Shown here one piece after another: positions 1 through 9,035 of a stretch of 64,000 nucleotides of DNA; positions within the stretch are counted from its first letter, which is position 1; each line of letters opens with the position of its first letter. Below the pieces are notes generated by a model. The model was not told where the DNA came from, did no database searches, and worked only from the letters and a program-made list of their open reading frames with translations. Source of the stretch: Brachionus rotundiformis (Eukaryota > Rotifera > Eurotatoria > Ploima > Brachionidae); assembly GCA_016802295.1 (NCBI GenBank), contig JAESIW010000210.1:868001-932000 (forward strand), given 5' to 3'. The position numbers and the translations under genes were made by a program.

Positions 1-353
1 GTGCACATATAGTATGCAGTCCATGCGCATAGGCAAGATAAACCAACTTTTTGTAGCAATAAGGTTTCTAGCTCGGCAAGTTCGGCAAAGTTACCTTGTA
101 TAAAAAACAATGGATCGCCCGCTGCTACAAAATCGCCTTCGGTATAATTACTAACAATGTTAATATTAATGTTTAAATTTTGTTTTACGGTGTTAAGCCA
201 GTGTATTGCTACTTGGCAAGCAAAAATACACGGATGCCTTAAAAAAACCGCATAAATTACATTTGCATTATAATTATGCTTAGCAATTTGTGCGGTGTGG
301 CTAAAATATTTATCGGTATTTTTTTTAATATAGTTGCTTAAAGGGTGGGTCAT
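1..353 (-). CDS. pncB: Nicotinate phosphoribosyltransferase, N-terminal part (runs off window)
   Basis: The frame starts with ATG at 353 and stays open to position 1, so only about 117 N-terminal residues are visible. They carry the family's N-terminal pattern: a YFSHT stretch near residue 16, then EGDFVAAGDPLF, then an NFAELAELETLLLQ stretch that matches the NAPRT barrel entrance (known family feature). The enzyme would join nicotinate to PRPP and make nicotinate mononucleotide in the cytoplasm. This fits with the glutamine-dependent NAD synthase further along the window. The ribosome binding site is weak. The active-site half lies outside the window, so an intact gene cannot be proven. Quinolinate phosphoribosyltransferase is a less likely alternative. 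Confidence 0.6.
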   Translation of the reverse strand, partial: MTHPLSNYIKKNTDKYFSHTAQIAKHNYNANVIYAVFLRHPCIFACQVAIHWLNTVKQNLNININIVSNYTEGDFVAAGDPLFFIQGNFAELAELETLLLQKVGLSCLCAWTAYYMC

Positions 354-379
354 TACTTTGCTTGCCTATTTTAGTACTT

Positions 380-1522
380 TTATAATAATGTGTTTAATAG
401 TGTTATTACTTGCTGGGTTTGGTTGGGGTTTAATCTGGGGTCGCATGTGGTTTGGTAGTAATTTTTATTATAATTAGCAATATTGTTAATGTTGCATTCG
501 TTTACATTGTTGGGGGTGCTTTCTAAATGAATACCAGCAAAATATTGATTACACTGTTTTAATACCTGTGCAAAATCTATAAGCTCTTGGGTAATATCTG
601 TTGTAAATCGGGTTTTAATACCTTCTACTATTTTATTGTTGCCGTGCATGGGGTCTAGCATATATAGTACGTTAATGTTGCTATTTTGCAACGCTTTAAT
701 ATAGGTTGGCAGTAGATTGTTGGTTAAAGCAAGCCCTAACCTGCATATAACTACTATTTTGCCTAAAGTATTAGTAGGGTTAATAAGTTGGCAAATTTTT
801 ATAAAATCTTGCGGGCTAATATTGTTAGATAATTTAATACCTATGGGGTTTTGTATACCACGCAAGTATTCTATATGTGCACTGCCTAAAAATCGGGTTT
901 TATCGCCTAGCCATAATGTATGGGCAGATAAATTATAATATTTGCCGTTAATGTTTTTGGTTTGGGCTTGTTCGTAAAATAAATTTAGGGCTTCGTGCGA
1001 AGTATTAATGGTGTTATCTAGTTGCTGTATAACGTTGTAAGTAAAGCTAGCTTGGTTAAAGGCAGTAACCATATTATTAGGGTTTAAAGCACGGTTATTA
1101 ACATTAAAATCGTTAAAAATATCGCCAAAATAGTTGTTTATAGTTACATTGTTATGGGTTGTAGTAAGGGTGTTGCGTGGTTTGGCGTATTGCCCTGCTA
1201 ACCTACCTATTTTTATAACATTTTTTTTAGTTATTAATTGGCTGGTTGTGTTTATAAAATTTATGCGTTGGGTTATATCTGTTATATTGGCTTGGCTAAA
1301 GGTTTCGGCGCAATCGCCCATTTGCAAAATAAAGCCGTTGTTGCTAATTACATTGGCTAAGTTATGCAACAATTGGTTAATAGCATTAACATTAACTATA
1401 CCCCCATTAAACACAGGTTGCTTAATAATGTTATTACACAAATTAGCGTTGCCGTTAAAAAATGGTAAGTTAGTAACTTTGTAGTTTTGCCAAGAATCTA
1501 CTTGCCACAAATTGCTATGCAT
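380..1522 (-). CDS. aroG: Class II 3-deoxy-7-phosphoheptulonate (DAHP) synthase, short form
   Basis: This enzyme condenses phosphoenolpyruvate and erythrose 4-phosphate, the first step of the shikimate pathway. Class II signatures are visible in order: QMGDCAETF near residue 67, a GRLAGQYAKPR stretch near 105, SAHTLWLGDKTR near 199, LRGIQNPIGIK near 219, DPMHGN near 289 and GIHLE near 333. At 380 residues it is shorter than typical class II enzymes (about 440 or more). The usual TGxxVTEC near the C terminus reads TPNNVNEC, a relaxed version. It ends 27 bases before the NAPRT start and begins 12 bases after the SDR-like gene, so the three minus-strand genes probably share a transcript. No other shikimate gene is in this window. 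Confidence 0.85.
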   Translation of the reverse strand: MHSNLWQVDSWQNYKVTNLPFFNGNANLCNNIIKQPVFNGGIVNVNAINQLLHNLANVISNNGFILQMGDCAETFSQANITDITQRINFINTTSQLITKKNVIKIGRLAGQYAKPRNTLTTTHNNVTINNYFGDIFNDFNVNNRALNPNNMVTAFNQASFTYNVIQQLDNTINTSHEALNLFYEQAQTKNINGKYYNLSAHTLWLGDKTRFLGSAHIEYLRGIQNPIGIKLSNNISPQDFIKICQLINPTNTLGKIVVICRLGLALTNNLLPTYIKALQNSNINVLYMLDPMHGNNKIVEGIKTRFTTDITQELIDFAQVLKQCNQYFAGIHLESTPNNVNECNINNIANYNKNYYQTTCDPRLNPNQTQQVITLLNTLL

Positions 1523-1534
1523 TATAATTAATTA

Positions 1535-2404
1535 CTATTTAAATTGATTTTCGTAGTTTAGCTTGCATTGTGCAATAATTGCTTTAACGGTATAGTGTTG
1601 TAGGTGTATAGTTTTACTAACCGCTAAATCATCTAGATTTTTTAATAAAAACATAAAATAATAGTTTTTTATAGCAAAGCGGATTTTATTTATAAAGGTT
1701 ATAAGTGCAAATTCGCTTACTGCGTATTTATTGTTAATTTTAGCAATGCTGGTTGTTAGGTTATTTAGGTTAGAAAACTTAAATAAATCTACCGACCCTA
1801 ACTGTATAGTTTTACTTAAATGTTTATTATAATGTAACACTATATTAGTAACCGCTAAGGCTAAGTTTTGGCTTAGTATTAAATTAATACTATGATATTT
1901 TTTTAGTTTGCAAATTGCTTGTAAGTTATACAATAAATTATTTTGGTTAACTATTAAGCCTGTTTTTACACTAATGTTGTTAGCTAGTAAGCTAATTTTA
2001 TTTTGTAAGTGTGTAATTTGTTTAAAAAAATATGGCTGATTGTTTTGCTTAATATTTGCAGAAATATTAACATAAATCGCATTAGGGTTGTTATTAGCAA
2101 TATACGTTACTGTTTGGTTTATAGTTTTGGTTTTTTGTTTAATTTTATTAAAAGTAGTAATATCTGCACTAAAAGATGTATCTATTATAAAGTCTGCTTG
2201 TTGTAAGTGGCTTAAATAAGTGTTAGAGTAAAAATAATCTATAACCACATTAAAATTAAAATTATAAATATTGTTGCGGGTTACCAACGTAGGGCTATGC
2301 TGAATAACAACCACTTTATAGTTATTATTGCATAAACTATTAGTTATTGCTTGGGTTAAAGGAGTGTTTTCTCCTAAAATACATACTAATTTTGTACTTT
2401 GCAT
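1535..2404 (-). CDS. Diverged SDR/NDUFA9-like Rossmann protein
   Basis: The 289-residue protein begins with a Rossmann-like beta strand and loop (LVCILGENTPLTQAI) where short-chain dehydrogenases carry GxxGxxG. The glycine motif is mostly lost. A later segment around residues 144-158 resembles the RPxxxxG-N region of atypical SDRs of the NDUFA9 / complex I assembly type, common in Alphaproteobacteria. The catalytic Tyr-x-x-x-Lys is not evident. The assignment is by overall pattern only. The protein may bind a nucleotide without being a dehydrogenase, or may be a decaying gene that still has an open frame. It is AT-rich and Asn-rich like its neighbours and sits upstream of the DAHP synthase gene with a 12-base gap. 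Confidence 0.35.
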   Translation of the reverse strand: MQSTKLVCILGENTPLTQAITNSLCNNNYKVVVIQHSPTLVTRNNIYNFNFNVVIDYFYSNTYLSHLQQADFIIDTSFSADITTFNKIKQKTKTINQTVTYIANNNPNAIYVNISANIKQNNQPYFFKQITHLQNKISLLANNISVKTGLIVNQNNLLYNLQAICKLKKYHSINLILSQNLALAVTNIVLHYNKHLSKTIQLGSVDLFKFSNLNNLTTSIAKINNKYAVSEFALITFINKIRFAIKNYYFMFLLKNLDDLAVSKTIHLQHYTVKAIIAQCKLNYENQFK

Positions 2405-2560
2405 TACTTTTTAATAATATTTTGTTAAATTTCTAGTATAATTAATTAAAGCATATTTTGTACTAATAATTAATTATTAAAAATTATACACTAAATTATT
2501 ACAAATTACTATACACTTATTAAATATGCTTAAAACTTATAAAATATAGAGATTTTTTTA

Positions 2561-3184
2561 ATGACACAACACACCATTACCTTACATTACAACGATTTAC
2601 CAGCAACCTACAAACCTAAAGGTAGCATAGCAATAGATACCGAAACCATGGGGCTAAACTTAAAGCGAGACAGACTGTGTGTAGTGCAAATTAAAGACGA
2701 AGGCGATGAAGTACATTTAGTAAAATTTGTGGGTAATAATTATAACGCCCCAAATTTAAAAAAGTTGTTGGCCGATTCTAGTGTTAATAAGATTTTTCAT
2801 TTTGCTAGGTTTGATATTGCCGCTATATATTTATACTTAGGGGTAATGTGTAATAATGTTTTTTGCACTAAAATTGCATCTAAATTAACACGTACTTATA
2901 CTTCTTACCATGGTTTAAAAGAGCTTTGCAAAGAACTAATACAGGTAGATTTAAAAAAAGACCAACAAACATCTTTTTGGGGAGCCCCAGAGCTAAGCGA
3001 AGACCAAAAAAATTACGCCGCTAGCGATGTACTATATTTGCACCAAATTAAAGAAGTACTAATTGAACGCTTAAAACTAGAAAATAGATTAAATTTAGCT
3101 AATAATTGTTTTAACTTTTTACCTTCTAGGGTTATGCTAGATGTACTAGGTTACGACGATAATAGCGATATTTTTACCCACTAA
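2561..3184 (+). CDS. rnd: RNase D-like 3'-5' exonuclease (DEDDy)
   Basis: A 207-residue single-domain 3'-5' exonuclease. Exo I is DTET at residues 26-29, Exo II is FHFARFDIA with Asp85, and Exo III is YAASD with Tyr152 and Asp156. Together these give the DEDDy metal-binding set. The HRDC domains of full-length E. coli RNase D are absent, as in the short alphaproteobacterial RNase D-like proteins (about 205 residues, known). The role is probably trimming of tRNA and other small RNA 3' ends. It is the first gene of a plus-strand run rnd-kdsD-lptCA-lptB. AT-rich upstream sequence with a TATAAA-like stretch near 2538 could hold the promoter. Confidence 0.88.
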   Translation: MTQHTITLHYNDLPATYKPKGSIAIDTETMGLNLKRDRLCVVQIKDEGDEVHLVKFVGNNYNAPNLKKLLADSSVNKIFHFARFDIAAIYLYLGVMCNNVFCTKIASKLTRTYTSYHGLKELCKELIQVDLKKDQQTSFWGAPELSEDQKNYAASDVLYLHQIKEVLIERLKLENRLNLANNCFNFLPSRVMLDVLGYDDNSDIFTH

Positions 3185-3226
3185 TAAAAAATATAAATAA
3201 ACATTAGCCAACCAACGGAGGTTACA

Positions 3227-4207
3227 ATGAATATTAATGCTAGCATAAATACTGCACTGGGCGTAATTAAAGACCAACAAGATGGTATAAACCAACTATA
3301 CAGTAGCTTGCAAAATCCTAACAGTGTGTTGCATATTAATTTTATTAAAGCTTGTAATTTACTATTTAAGCAAACTGGTAAAGTAGTGCTAAGCGGTGTT
3401 GGTAAATCTGGCCATATTGCCACTAAAATTGCCTCTACATTAGCTTCTACTGGTACTTCGGCGTTTTTTGTTCACCCTACCGAAGCCCTGCATGGCGATT
3501 TAGGTATGATTAAACCAGAAGACACTTTAATATTATTTTCTAATTCTGGTAATAGTGTAGAGTTAAGCGGGTTAATTCAGTACGCTCATCGTTTTAATAT
3601 TAACATTATTTGTGTTACTAAAAATTTAGAAAGTGATTTAGCCAAAAATAGTAATATTGTTTTGCAATTACCAAACGCTAAAGAAGCTTGTGTGTTAGGG
3701 CTTGCACCTACTACATCTAGCACTTTAACATTAGTGTTAGGCGACGCTTTGGCGGTTGCTTTGTTAGAAATGAAGGGTTTTTCTAAAGATGATTTTAGAA
3801 TTTTTCATCCTGGTGGGGCGTTGGGGTCTAAATTGTTAAAAATAGAATCTATTATGCATAAAGGTAGCCAAATTCCGTTAGTTACTAAAGATACTTTAAT
3901 GCAAGATGCAATAATAGAAATAACTAAGCACAAATTTGGTTGCGTTGGCGTGGCAGAAAACAATACTTTACTTGGCGTTATTACCGATGGCGATATTAGA
4001 CGCAATATGGATGAAAATTTTTTAAATAAATCTGCACAAACAGTTATGACCACAAATTTTACCGTAATAAATACAACCACAACAACAGAACAAGCCGTTG
4101 TTATTATGAACAACAAAAAAATTACCAATTGCTTTGTGGTAGACCTTAATAATAAAATTGCAGGAATTGTACATATTCATGATTTATTGCATTTTGGAGT
4201 AAGATAA
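3227..4207 (+). CDS. kdsD: Arabinose-5-phosphate isomerase (KpsF/GutQ family)
   Basis: The enzyme interconverts ribulose 5-phosphate and arabinose 5-phosphate, the first step toward KDO for lipopolysaccharide. An N-terminal SIS sugar-isomerase domain spans about residues 40-170, with GVGKSGHIATKIASTLASTG and HPTEALHGDLGM motifs, and two CBS domains cover about residues 205-325. At 326 residues it has the normal family length. The start has a strong GGAGGT Shine-Dalgarno 4-5 bases upstream. It lies directly before lptCA and lptB, the conserved alphaproteobacterial LPS-export arrangement, which supports an LPS role over sugar-alcohol use. Confidence 0.93.
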   Translation: MNINASINTALGVIKDQQDGINQLYSSLQNPNSVLHINFIKACNLLFKQTGKVVLSGVGKSGHIATKIASTLASTGTSAFFVHPTEALHGDLGMIKPEDTLILFSNSGNSVELSGLIQYAHRFNINIICVTKNLESDLAKNSNIVLQLPNAKEACVLGLAPTTSSTLTLVLGDALAVALLEMKGFSKDDFRIFHPGGALGSKLLKIESIMHKGSQIPLVTKDTLMQDAIIEITKHKFGCVGVAENNTLLGVITDGDIRRNMDENFLNKSAQTVMTTNFTVINTTTTTEQAVVIMNNKKITNCFVVDLNNKIAGIVHIHDLLHFGVR

Positions 4208-4213
4208 ACCGCA

Positions 4214-5509
4214 ATGCTTAATTTTAGCTACTTAGCCGTTAGTAATTTAATTAAAAAAACTGTTTTTTTAATTACTGCTTTATTTATAGGGGTATTTGTG
4301 TTGGGCTTGCTAATAGGGGTATTAAAAACCACTAATCCGCTGTTGTATCAAATAATTACTGGTAATAATTCTAAATTGTTTGGGGGCAAGTCTACTTATA
4401 TATCTGGCATTACTAAAAAAAATGTTAAGTATGTTTTTACTGCATCTAATCTTAGCAATACTTTGGTTAGCTTTATTGGCTCTAAACAAACTACTTTTGT
4501 AAAGCCAAAACTAAATATAGAGCTGGTAAGTGGCAAAAAAATAGATGTTACCGCCGGCGAAGCTTTGCTTAATATTTACAAAGATGAAGCCAATTTATTT
4601 AAAAATGTAGTTATACAAAGCCCAAACCAATACAAAGCAACCTTGCAAGATTTACTATTTAATTTTAATACTGGCTATATGGTTTCTAAAAATCCTTTTG
4701 TAGCAGAGGTTAATAGTTATATTGCCAAGGGCGATTCGGTGGAAATTAAAAACAATGCTATTTTTAATTTTACCTTTTTAAATATAACCAATCCAACTAC
4801 AGGCTTTAGTGCTAGTTTTGATAACGCCTTAATAAACGATAACGCTAAAACCATTAATTTACAAGGTAATGCACAAATATTTTCTGCTAATTATCAGGTG
4901 GTTGCTAATTTTATTAATGCTACTTATAAGCCAAGCGTGGTTAATTTTAATTTTAAATCAGAACAAGACTTTAAACGTATTTCTGCTAATGATAATGTAA
5001 TTATAACCCTGCATAGTTCTAACGGCCATACATCTATGTATGCAGACGAATACATTTACGATGTGGCTAAAGAAATTATGGTGCTAAACGCCAAAACAAA
5101 CCCACAAGTTAAAGTGCAAGCCCAAAACTACACAGCCACCGCAACCAACCGTATAGAATACCAGCCAGTTAAACAATTAATAGTATTACGTGGTAACCCT
5201 AATATTTTGTATGGCGATTATAACATTAAAGCCAGTACCATAAGCTTACAGTTAAATAACAATAGAAAGCTTAAATATAGCGAATTATTTAATAACGTTA
5301 TTATTACCAACAAAGATAATAAAATAACGGCAGATTACGGAATATATAACGCCACTAATAATATTATTAATTTGCAAGATAACGTTACCATTACCAACAA
5401 TAGTGGGTTTAGCAAAGGTTGTAGCTTAACAATAAACTTAAATAATGGTAATATTAATTTAACGGCGTGCAATGCACAATCTACTAATATTAAAATAAAT
5501 AATAAGTAG
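4214..5509 (+). CDS. lptC-lptA: Fused LptC-LptA lipopolysaccharide transport protein
   Basis: A 431-residue protein that appears to join two normally separate Lpt proteins. Residues 1-40 hold one membrane anchor. Residues about 60-200 look like the LptC periplasmic jelly roll, with a GKKIDVTAGEALLNIYKDE stretch typical of the domain. Residues about 210-431 resemble LptA/OstA, with repeats such as NLQGNAQIF, VLRGNPNI and NLQDNVTI matching the family's repeated L-x-G-N-V pattern. The fused protein would anchor to LptBFG and form part of the periplasmic bridge carrying LPS outward. It sits 6 bases after kdsD and 15 before lptB. No stop or frame change separates the two halves, so the fusion is read directly from sequence. 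Confidence 0.8.
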   Translation: MLNFSYLAVSNLIKKTVFLITALFIGVFVLGLLIGVLKTTNPLLYQIITGNNSKLFGGKSTYISGITKKNVKYVFTASNLSNTLVSFIGSKQTTFVKPKLNIELVSGKKIDVTAGEALLNIYKDEANLFKNVVIQSPNQYKATLQDLLFNFNTGYMVSKNPFVAEVNSYIAKGDSVEIKNNAIFNFTFLNITNPTTGFSASFDNALINDNAKTINLQGNAQIFSANYQVVANFINATYKPSVVNFNFKSEQDFKRISANDNVIITLHSSNGHTSMYADEYIYDVAKEIMVLNAKTNPQVKVQAQNYTATATNRIEYQPVKQLIVLRGNPNILYGDYNIKASTISLQLNNNRKLKYSELFNNVIITNKDNKITADYGIYNATNNIINLQDNVTITNNSGFSKGCSLTINLNNGNINLTACNAQSTNIKINNK

Positions 5510-5524
5510 TGTAAATAGAACATA

Positions 5525-6238
5525 ATGAAAGAAAATATAATTACTTTAAAAAATATTACTAAAAAATACGGCAAACGTGTAATTTTAGATAACATATCGT
5601 TAACTATTAATGCCAACCAAATTACTGGCTTGCTTGGCCCTAATGGCAGTGGCAAAACATCGTTGTTTTATATTGTTGCAGGGTTAATTTATCCAGATGC
5701 TGGCACTATAGAATTTAACGGGGTTGATATTTCGCACTATCCTATGTATAAGCGTGCCCAAAAAGGTATTGGTTATTTACCGCAAGAGGCTTCGGTTTTT
5801 AAAAAAATGACGGTGGCTCAAAATATTTTAAGCGTTTTAGAATTACAAATTAGTAATAAAAAGCATCAACTAAAACGTTTAGATGAAATTTTAGATACTT
5901 TTTCTATTGCACATATTAAAGATTCTTACGGCTCGGCTTTATCTGGGGGCGAACGCAGACGGGTAGAAATAGCTAGACTTATAGCTAACGAGCCTTCTTT
6001 TGTATTGCTAGACGAACCCTTTGCCGGCGTAGATCCACTAGCAGTGGCAGAAATATCGGACTTAATAAAATCTTTAAAGCAAATTAATATTGGCGTTTTA
6101 ATAACCGACCATAACGTAAAAGATATTTTAGGCGTTGTAGATTTAGCCCATGTGTTAAGTTCTGGCAATATTATTTTTAGTGGCACTAACCAACAAGCCT
6201 TGCAAGACCCCATTGTAAAAAAAGTTTATTTAGGGTAA
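5525..6238 (+). CDS. lptB: LPS export ABC transporter ATPase LptB
   Basis: A 237-residue ABC ATPase that powers LPS extraction from the inner membrane with LptF/LptG (not in this window). The Walker A is GPNGSGKT at about residues 38-45, the Q-loop reads YLPQEASVF, the signature is LSGGERRR near residue 139, Walker B is FVLLDEP, and the switch His is in ITDHNV. The last motif is characteristic of LptB. Length is normal for the family. It is the last gene of the rnd-kdsD-lptCA-lptB run and converges on the SH3 gene. Confidence 0.95.
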   Translation: MKENIITLKNITKKYGKRVILDNISLTINANQITGLLGPNGSGKTSLFYIVAGLIYPDAGTIEFNGVDISHYPMYKRAQKGIGYLPQEASVFKKMTVAQNILSVLELQISNKKHQLKRLDEILDTFSIAHIKDSYGSALSGGERRRVEIARLIANEPSFVLLDEPFAGVDPLAVAEISDLIKSLKQINIGVLITDHNVKDILGVVDLAHVLSSGNIIFSGTNQQALQDPIVKKVYLG

Positions 6239-6275
6239 CAACCTATATTGGCCAACATAGTGGTGGTTTTTATTT
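6239..6275. terminator. Possible bidirectional terminator between lptB and SH3 gene
   Basis: An imperfect palindrome (TATATTGG/CCAACATA inside AACC...GGTT) is followed by a T-run on the plus strand. It sits exactly in the 31-base gap between two convergent genes. The stem has one G-T mismatch and almost no loop, so this is a weak call. Confidence 0.3.
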
Positions 6276-6782
6276 TATACCCCACAAGCCTTGCTTAAAA
6301 ACCCAACCTTTAATGGTAATGTTATTAGCTTTATAAGTAATGTTGCAAGAATTATTGTTGCAACTGTGCAATGTTACCACGTTGCTAGCATTAATTATAC
6401 CTATTATAGCGTTTTGTTTGTTAAAAACATTAACTTTTTTTACCACTAATGCAGTATTGCTGGTTTTGGTTAAATTTTGGTAAACCCAACCCACAACACC
6501 GTTAAAGTTTTGTATTTGTAGCCAGTTTTGGTATTTATCTATTACTTTTACCGGCACGCCTTGGGCTTTGTAGTTTAATAATATAGGGTAACTAGAAGCA
6601 GGGCCACTGCGTACGTTAACATTGTTGCTAGCGGTTGCCACAAAATACGGATACTGTGGCTGGTTGTTTTTATTTGCTTTTTTTACAACCAATACAATGC
6701 CAACCACAATAATAGCTAGTAGTACTATTGCGCCTATTGTATTAATTACTTTTATACGCTTTGGGTTTAGCTCTGTTATCAT
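6270..6782 (-). CDS. Membrane-anchored bacterial SH3 domain protein
   Basis: A 170-residue protein with one N-terminal transmembrane segment (about residues 13-33, rich in Ile and Val) and a periplasmic SH3b-type domain. Residues 48-105 show NVNVRSGPASSYPIL and GVVGWVYQNL, the classic start and end of the domain. A second, weaker SH3-like repeat fills the C terminus with GWVFKQGLWGI. This is the common alphaproteobacterial SH3 protein of unknown exact role, presumably binding peptidoglycan or acting in envelope homeostasis. It starts 1 base after the HemY-like gene ends, so it is likely cotranscribed. Confidence 0.75.
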   Translation of the reverse strand: MITELNPKRIKVINTIGAIVLLAIIVVGIVLVVKKANKNNQPQYPYFVATASNNVNVRSGPASSYPILLNYKAQGVPVKVIDKYQNWLQIQNFNGVVGWVYQNLTKTSNTALVVKKVNVFNKQNAIIGIINASNVVTLHSCNNNSCNITYKANNITIKGWVFKQGLWGIK

Positions 6783-6783
6783 G

Positions 6784-7953
6784 TTATTTAATTATGTCTG
6801 TCCACCAATAATTTTTTGTTACTAAAGCATTAGATAAATCGTTAATATCTTTATTAATGCCTACAATTTTATATTCTTTTTTAGCTAATTGTATGGATAG
6901 TAGGCTTTTAATAAAGTTATCTTCTTCTATGTTAGATAATATATCGCTGGCTTCTAAGTATTTGCCTAGCTCTATACTTAAAGCGGCAAGTAGTAGTTTA
7001 TCTATTTCGGTAGGGTTTTTAGCAAACAGGTTGCTTAGTTCTTGCGTTAAGGTGTTGTAGTTTTTAACAGTATTAAACTTTACCCATAAATCTATGGCAC
7101 AGTAGTTTTTATTGTGCAACCATAGTTTTTTTAAGGTTTCGGTTATAAAATTATTATTTTGCTGAATACTGCTAATATTTAGCAACAAACTATACGCTGG
7201 TAAAAACGTTGGATGTATGCCTATTAGGTTATTACAAATATTAGATGCATCGGTATAATTGCCGTTAACATAATGATTTTTTGCTATTTGATAATGAATT
7301 AAACAATAAGTTTTGCTTTCTATTTCTTTGTTAGCAAAGCTAAAAGTTTTAAAAATTTTACTATAATGGGTTAAATCTGCTAGGGCGTCTTGCTTTACAT
7401 ATAGCAATACTAGGTTATAAGCAAACCAACCGTTTTGCTTTAACGAAAGCCCACGTTGGCAAAAAAACTTAATGTTTTCTATATCGTTGCGGTTAATAAA
7501 GTCTGTAACTAGAGCTTTATAGTAAATAAATAATAAGTTTTTATTAATTTTGTTTTGCAATACAAAAAACTTAGCATTTATTGCCCCAGAATGATTAAGT
7601 ATTTTTAAAAATGCGGTTAATAATTTTAAATCTTTAACATTTATACCGGCTTGCAGAACATCTTTAATTAAACTACTACCTAATTGTGTTTGGTTTAGTG
7701 CATTGGTTAGCCTAATTAGGTTTCTTATGTAGCTTAGGGTATGAATTTTTTTAGCTACTCTTTTTAATAGTTTTTTAACAAATTTATACGGAATATAAAT
7801 AGCCAATGTAATTAAAATTACATACAATAAATTGGTTGTTATAGTGTAGGTATCTACATTAATGCTTACAACAGATTTATGTAGGTTTAACCACAAAGTT
7901 AAAGCTAGTAAAGATACCCCTACAAATCCCCACTTAAATAAATTAAATAACAT
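6784..7953 (-). CDS. hemY: HemY-like TPR inner-membrane protein
   Basis: The 389-residue protein opens with two transmembrane helices (about 5-25 and 40-60) and continues as helical TPR-like repeats, the HemY layout. It ends with a YWW-containing C terminus as in HemY family members. HemY is associated with late tetrapyrrole metabolism, but its biochemical role is poorly defined and it is unrelated to protoporphyrinogen oxidase HemY of Gram-positives. It follows the mitofilin-like gene, matching the alphaproteobacterial order mitofilin-HemY next to tsaD. hemC and hemD, which usually precede them, are not here. Confidence 0.7.
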   Translation of the reverse strand: MLFNLFKWGFVGVSLLALTLWLNLHKSVVSINVDTYTITTNLLYVILITLAIYIPYKFVKKLLKRVAKKIHTLSYIRNLIRLTNALNQTQLGSSLIKDVLQAGINVKDLKLLTAFLKILNHSGAINAKFFVLQNKINKNLLFIYYKALVTDFINRNDIENIKFFCQRGLSLKQNGWFAYNLVLLYVKQDALADLTHYSKIFKTFSFANKEIESKTYCLIHYQIAKNHYVNGNYTDASNICNNLIGIHPTFLPAYSLLLNISSIQQNNNFITETLKKLWLHNKNYCAIDLWVKFNTVKNYNTLTQELSNLFAKNPTEIDKLLLAALSIELGKYLEASDILSNIEEDNFIKSLLSIQLAKKEYKIVGINKDINDLSNALVTKNYWWTDIIK

Positions 7954-7968
7954 GTATCCTCTTTGGTT

Positions 7969-8931
7969 TTATTTTAAATAATTAGTAATGTCTTGCTTTA
8001 TATCTTTAACGGCTTGTTGTAACGCTATTGTAGTATTTATATTTTGTAAAAACTGGTTAGCGTTAGGCAAGGTAATGTTATAAGTGTTTATTAACTGCTG
8101 TAATTGGCTACTAGCAAGGGTTAAATTATTGTTATTTATTAAAAAATTAATGTAGCTTAAAGTATATCTAATATCGGTTTTACCATATTTAGCATAATTG
8201 CTGTTTGCCACATAAACTAAGTTTAAAGCAAAATACTTTATTAAAGCTAAGGCACCGGATTGTTGCTTTAAATATTGCAAATAAATTTGTTTATTAAGTG
8301 CATTATAAGTAGATTGCAACGTATTGTTTTGGTTAAATTTATAATTTTTATATGGTTGTAGGGTGGCTATAATGCTTGCAGTACTTTTGTTAATTTTTAA
8401 ATTCTGAATAATATCTAACTGATTAGCAAAGCTTTGTTGCGTTTGTATTTGCTGAATTAACTGATGCAAAGCGTTTACAATAATTGCCGTAGATTTATCT
8501 ACTACTGGTTTTTCTACCACGGTAGCGGTGCCAGAAGAATTAGCTTGTAAAGTTTGTGCAAGCTTTTTAACTATTTGGCTTTGCAGTTGGTTTAACGCTT
8601 CAATATTGGCCATAGTGTTAGTGTTTACTTCGGTAGATGTAGAATTAGTAATATCATTGTTACTATTACTATTATTATTAAGGTTGCTAGTTGAACTAGG
8701 TGTACTAGGTGTTGGTACAGATTGGTTTACACTATTAGCACTAACGTTGTTTTGGCTTGGTTGGGTTGTGGTTTGCGTTGTACTAGGCTTTATTAACTGT
8801 ATTACTTTAAGTACATAAGTATTATTGCGTAAGGCTATTGCTAATAATAATATTAATACTATTATAGCTAAATGTTTTAGCTTAAAAATACGGTTTTTTT
8901 TGGCTTTTGGGTTATTTGTGGTATTATTCAT
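7969..8931 (-). CDS. Mitofilin/Mic60-like membrane protein
   Basis: A 320-residue protein with one N-terminal transmembrane helix (residues about 19-38), a Ser/Thr/Asn-rich periplasmic linker (about 50-105), and a helical, Gln-rich, coiled-coil-like body ending in a small helical C-terminal domain. This is the layout of alphaproteobacterial mitofilin homologs, which shape the inner membrane and contact the outer membrane (known for the family). Sequence similarity alone is weak. The call rests on architecture plus position: directly upstream of the HemY-like gene and divergent from tsaD. It is shorter than many homologs. Confidence 0.55.
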   Translation of the reverse strand: MNNTTNNPKAKKNRIFKLKHLAIIVLILLLAIALRNNTYVLKVIQLIKPSTTQTTTQPSQNNVSANSVNQSVPTPSTPSSTSNLNNNSNSNNDITNSTSTEVNTNTMANIEALNQLQSQIVKKLAQTLQANSSGTATVVEKPVVDKSTAIIVNALHQLIQQIQTQQSFANQLDIIQNLKINKSTASIIATLQPYKNYKFNQNNTLQSTYNALNKQIYLQYLKQQSGALALIKYFALNLVYVANSNYAKYGKTDIRYTLSYINFLINNNNLTLASSQLQQLINTYNITLPNANQFLQNINTTIALQQAVKDIKQDITNYLK

Positions 8932-9035
8932 AAATAATATTACTTTTTAATTGGTAAAATATTTTGGTTAAGTTATATTAACATATTTTTATTTAAAATA
9001 TTATTAAAAAAACAACTTACAATAAAGATTTAATA

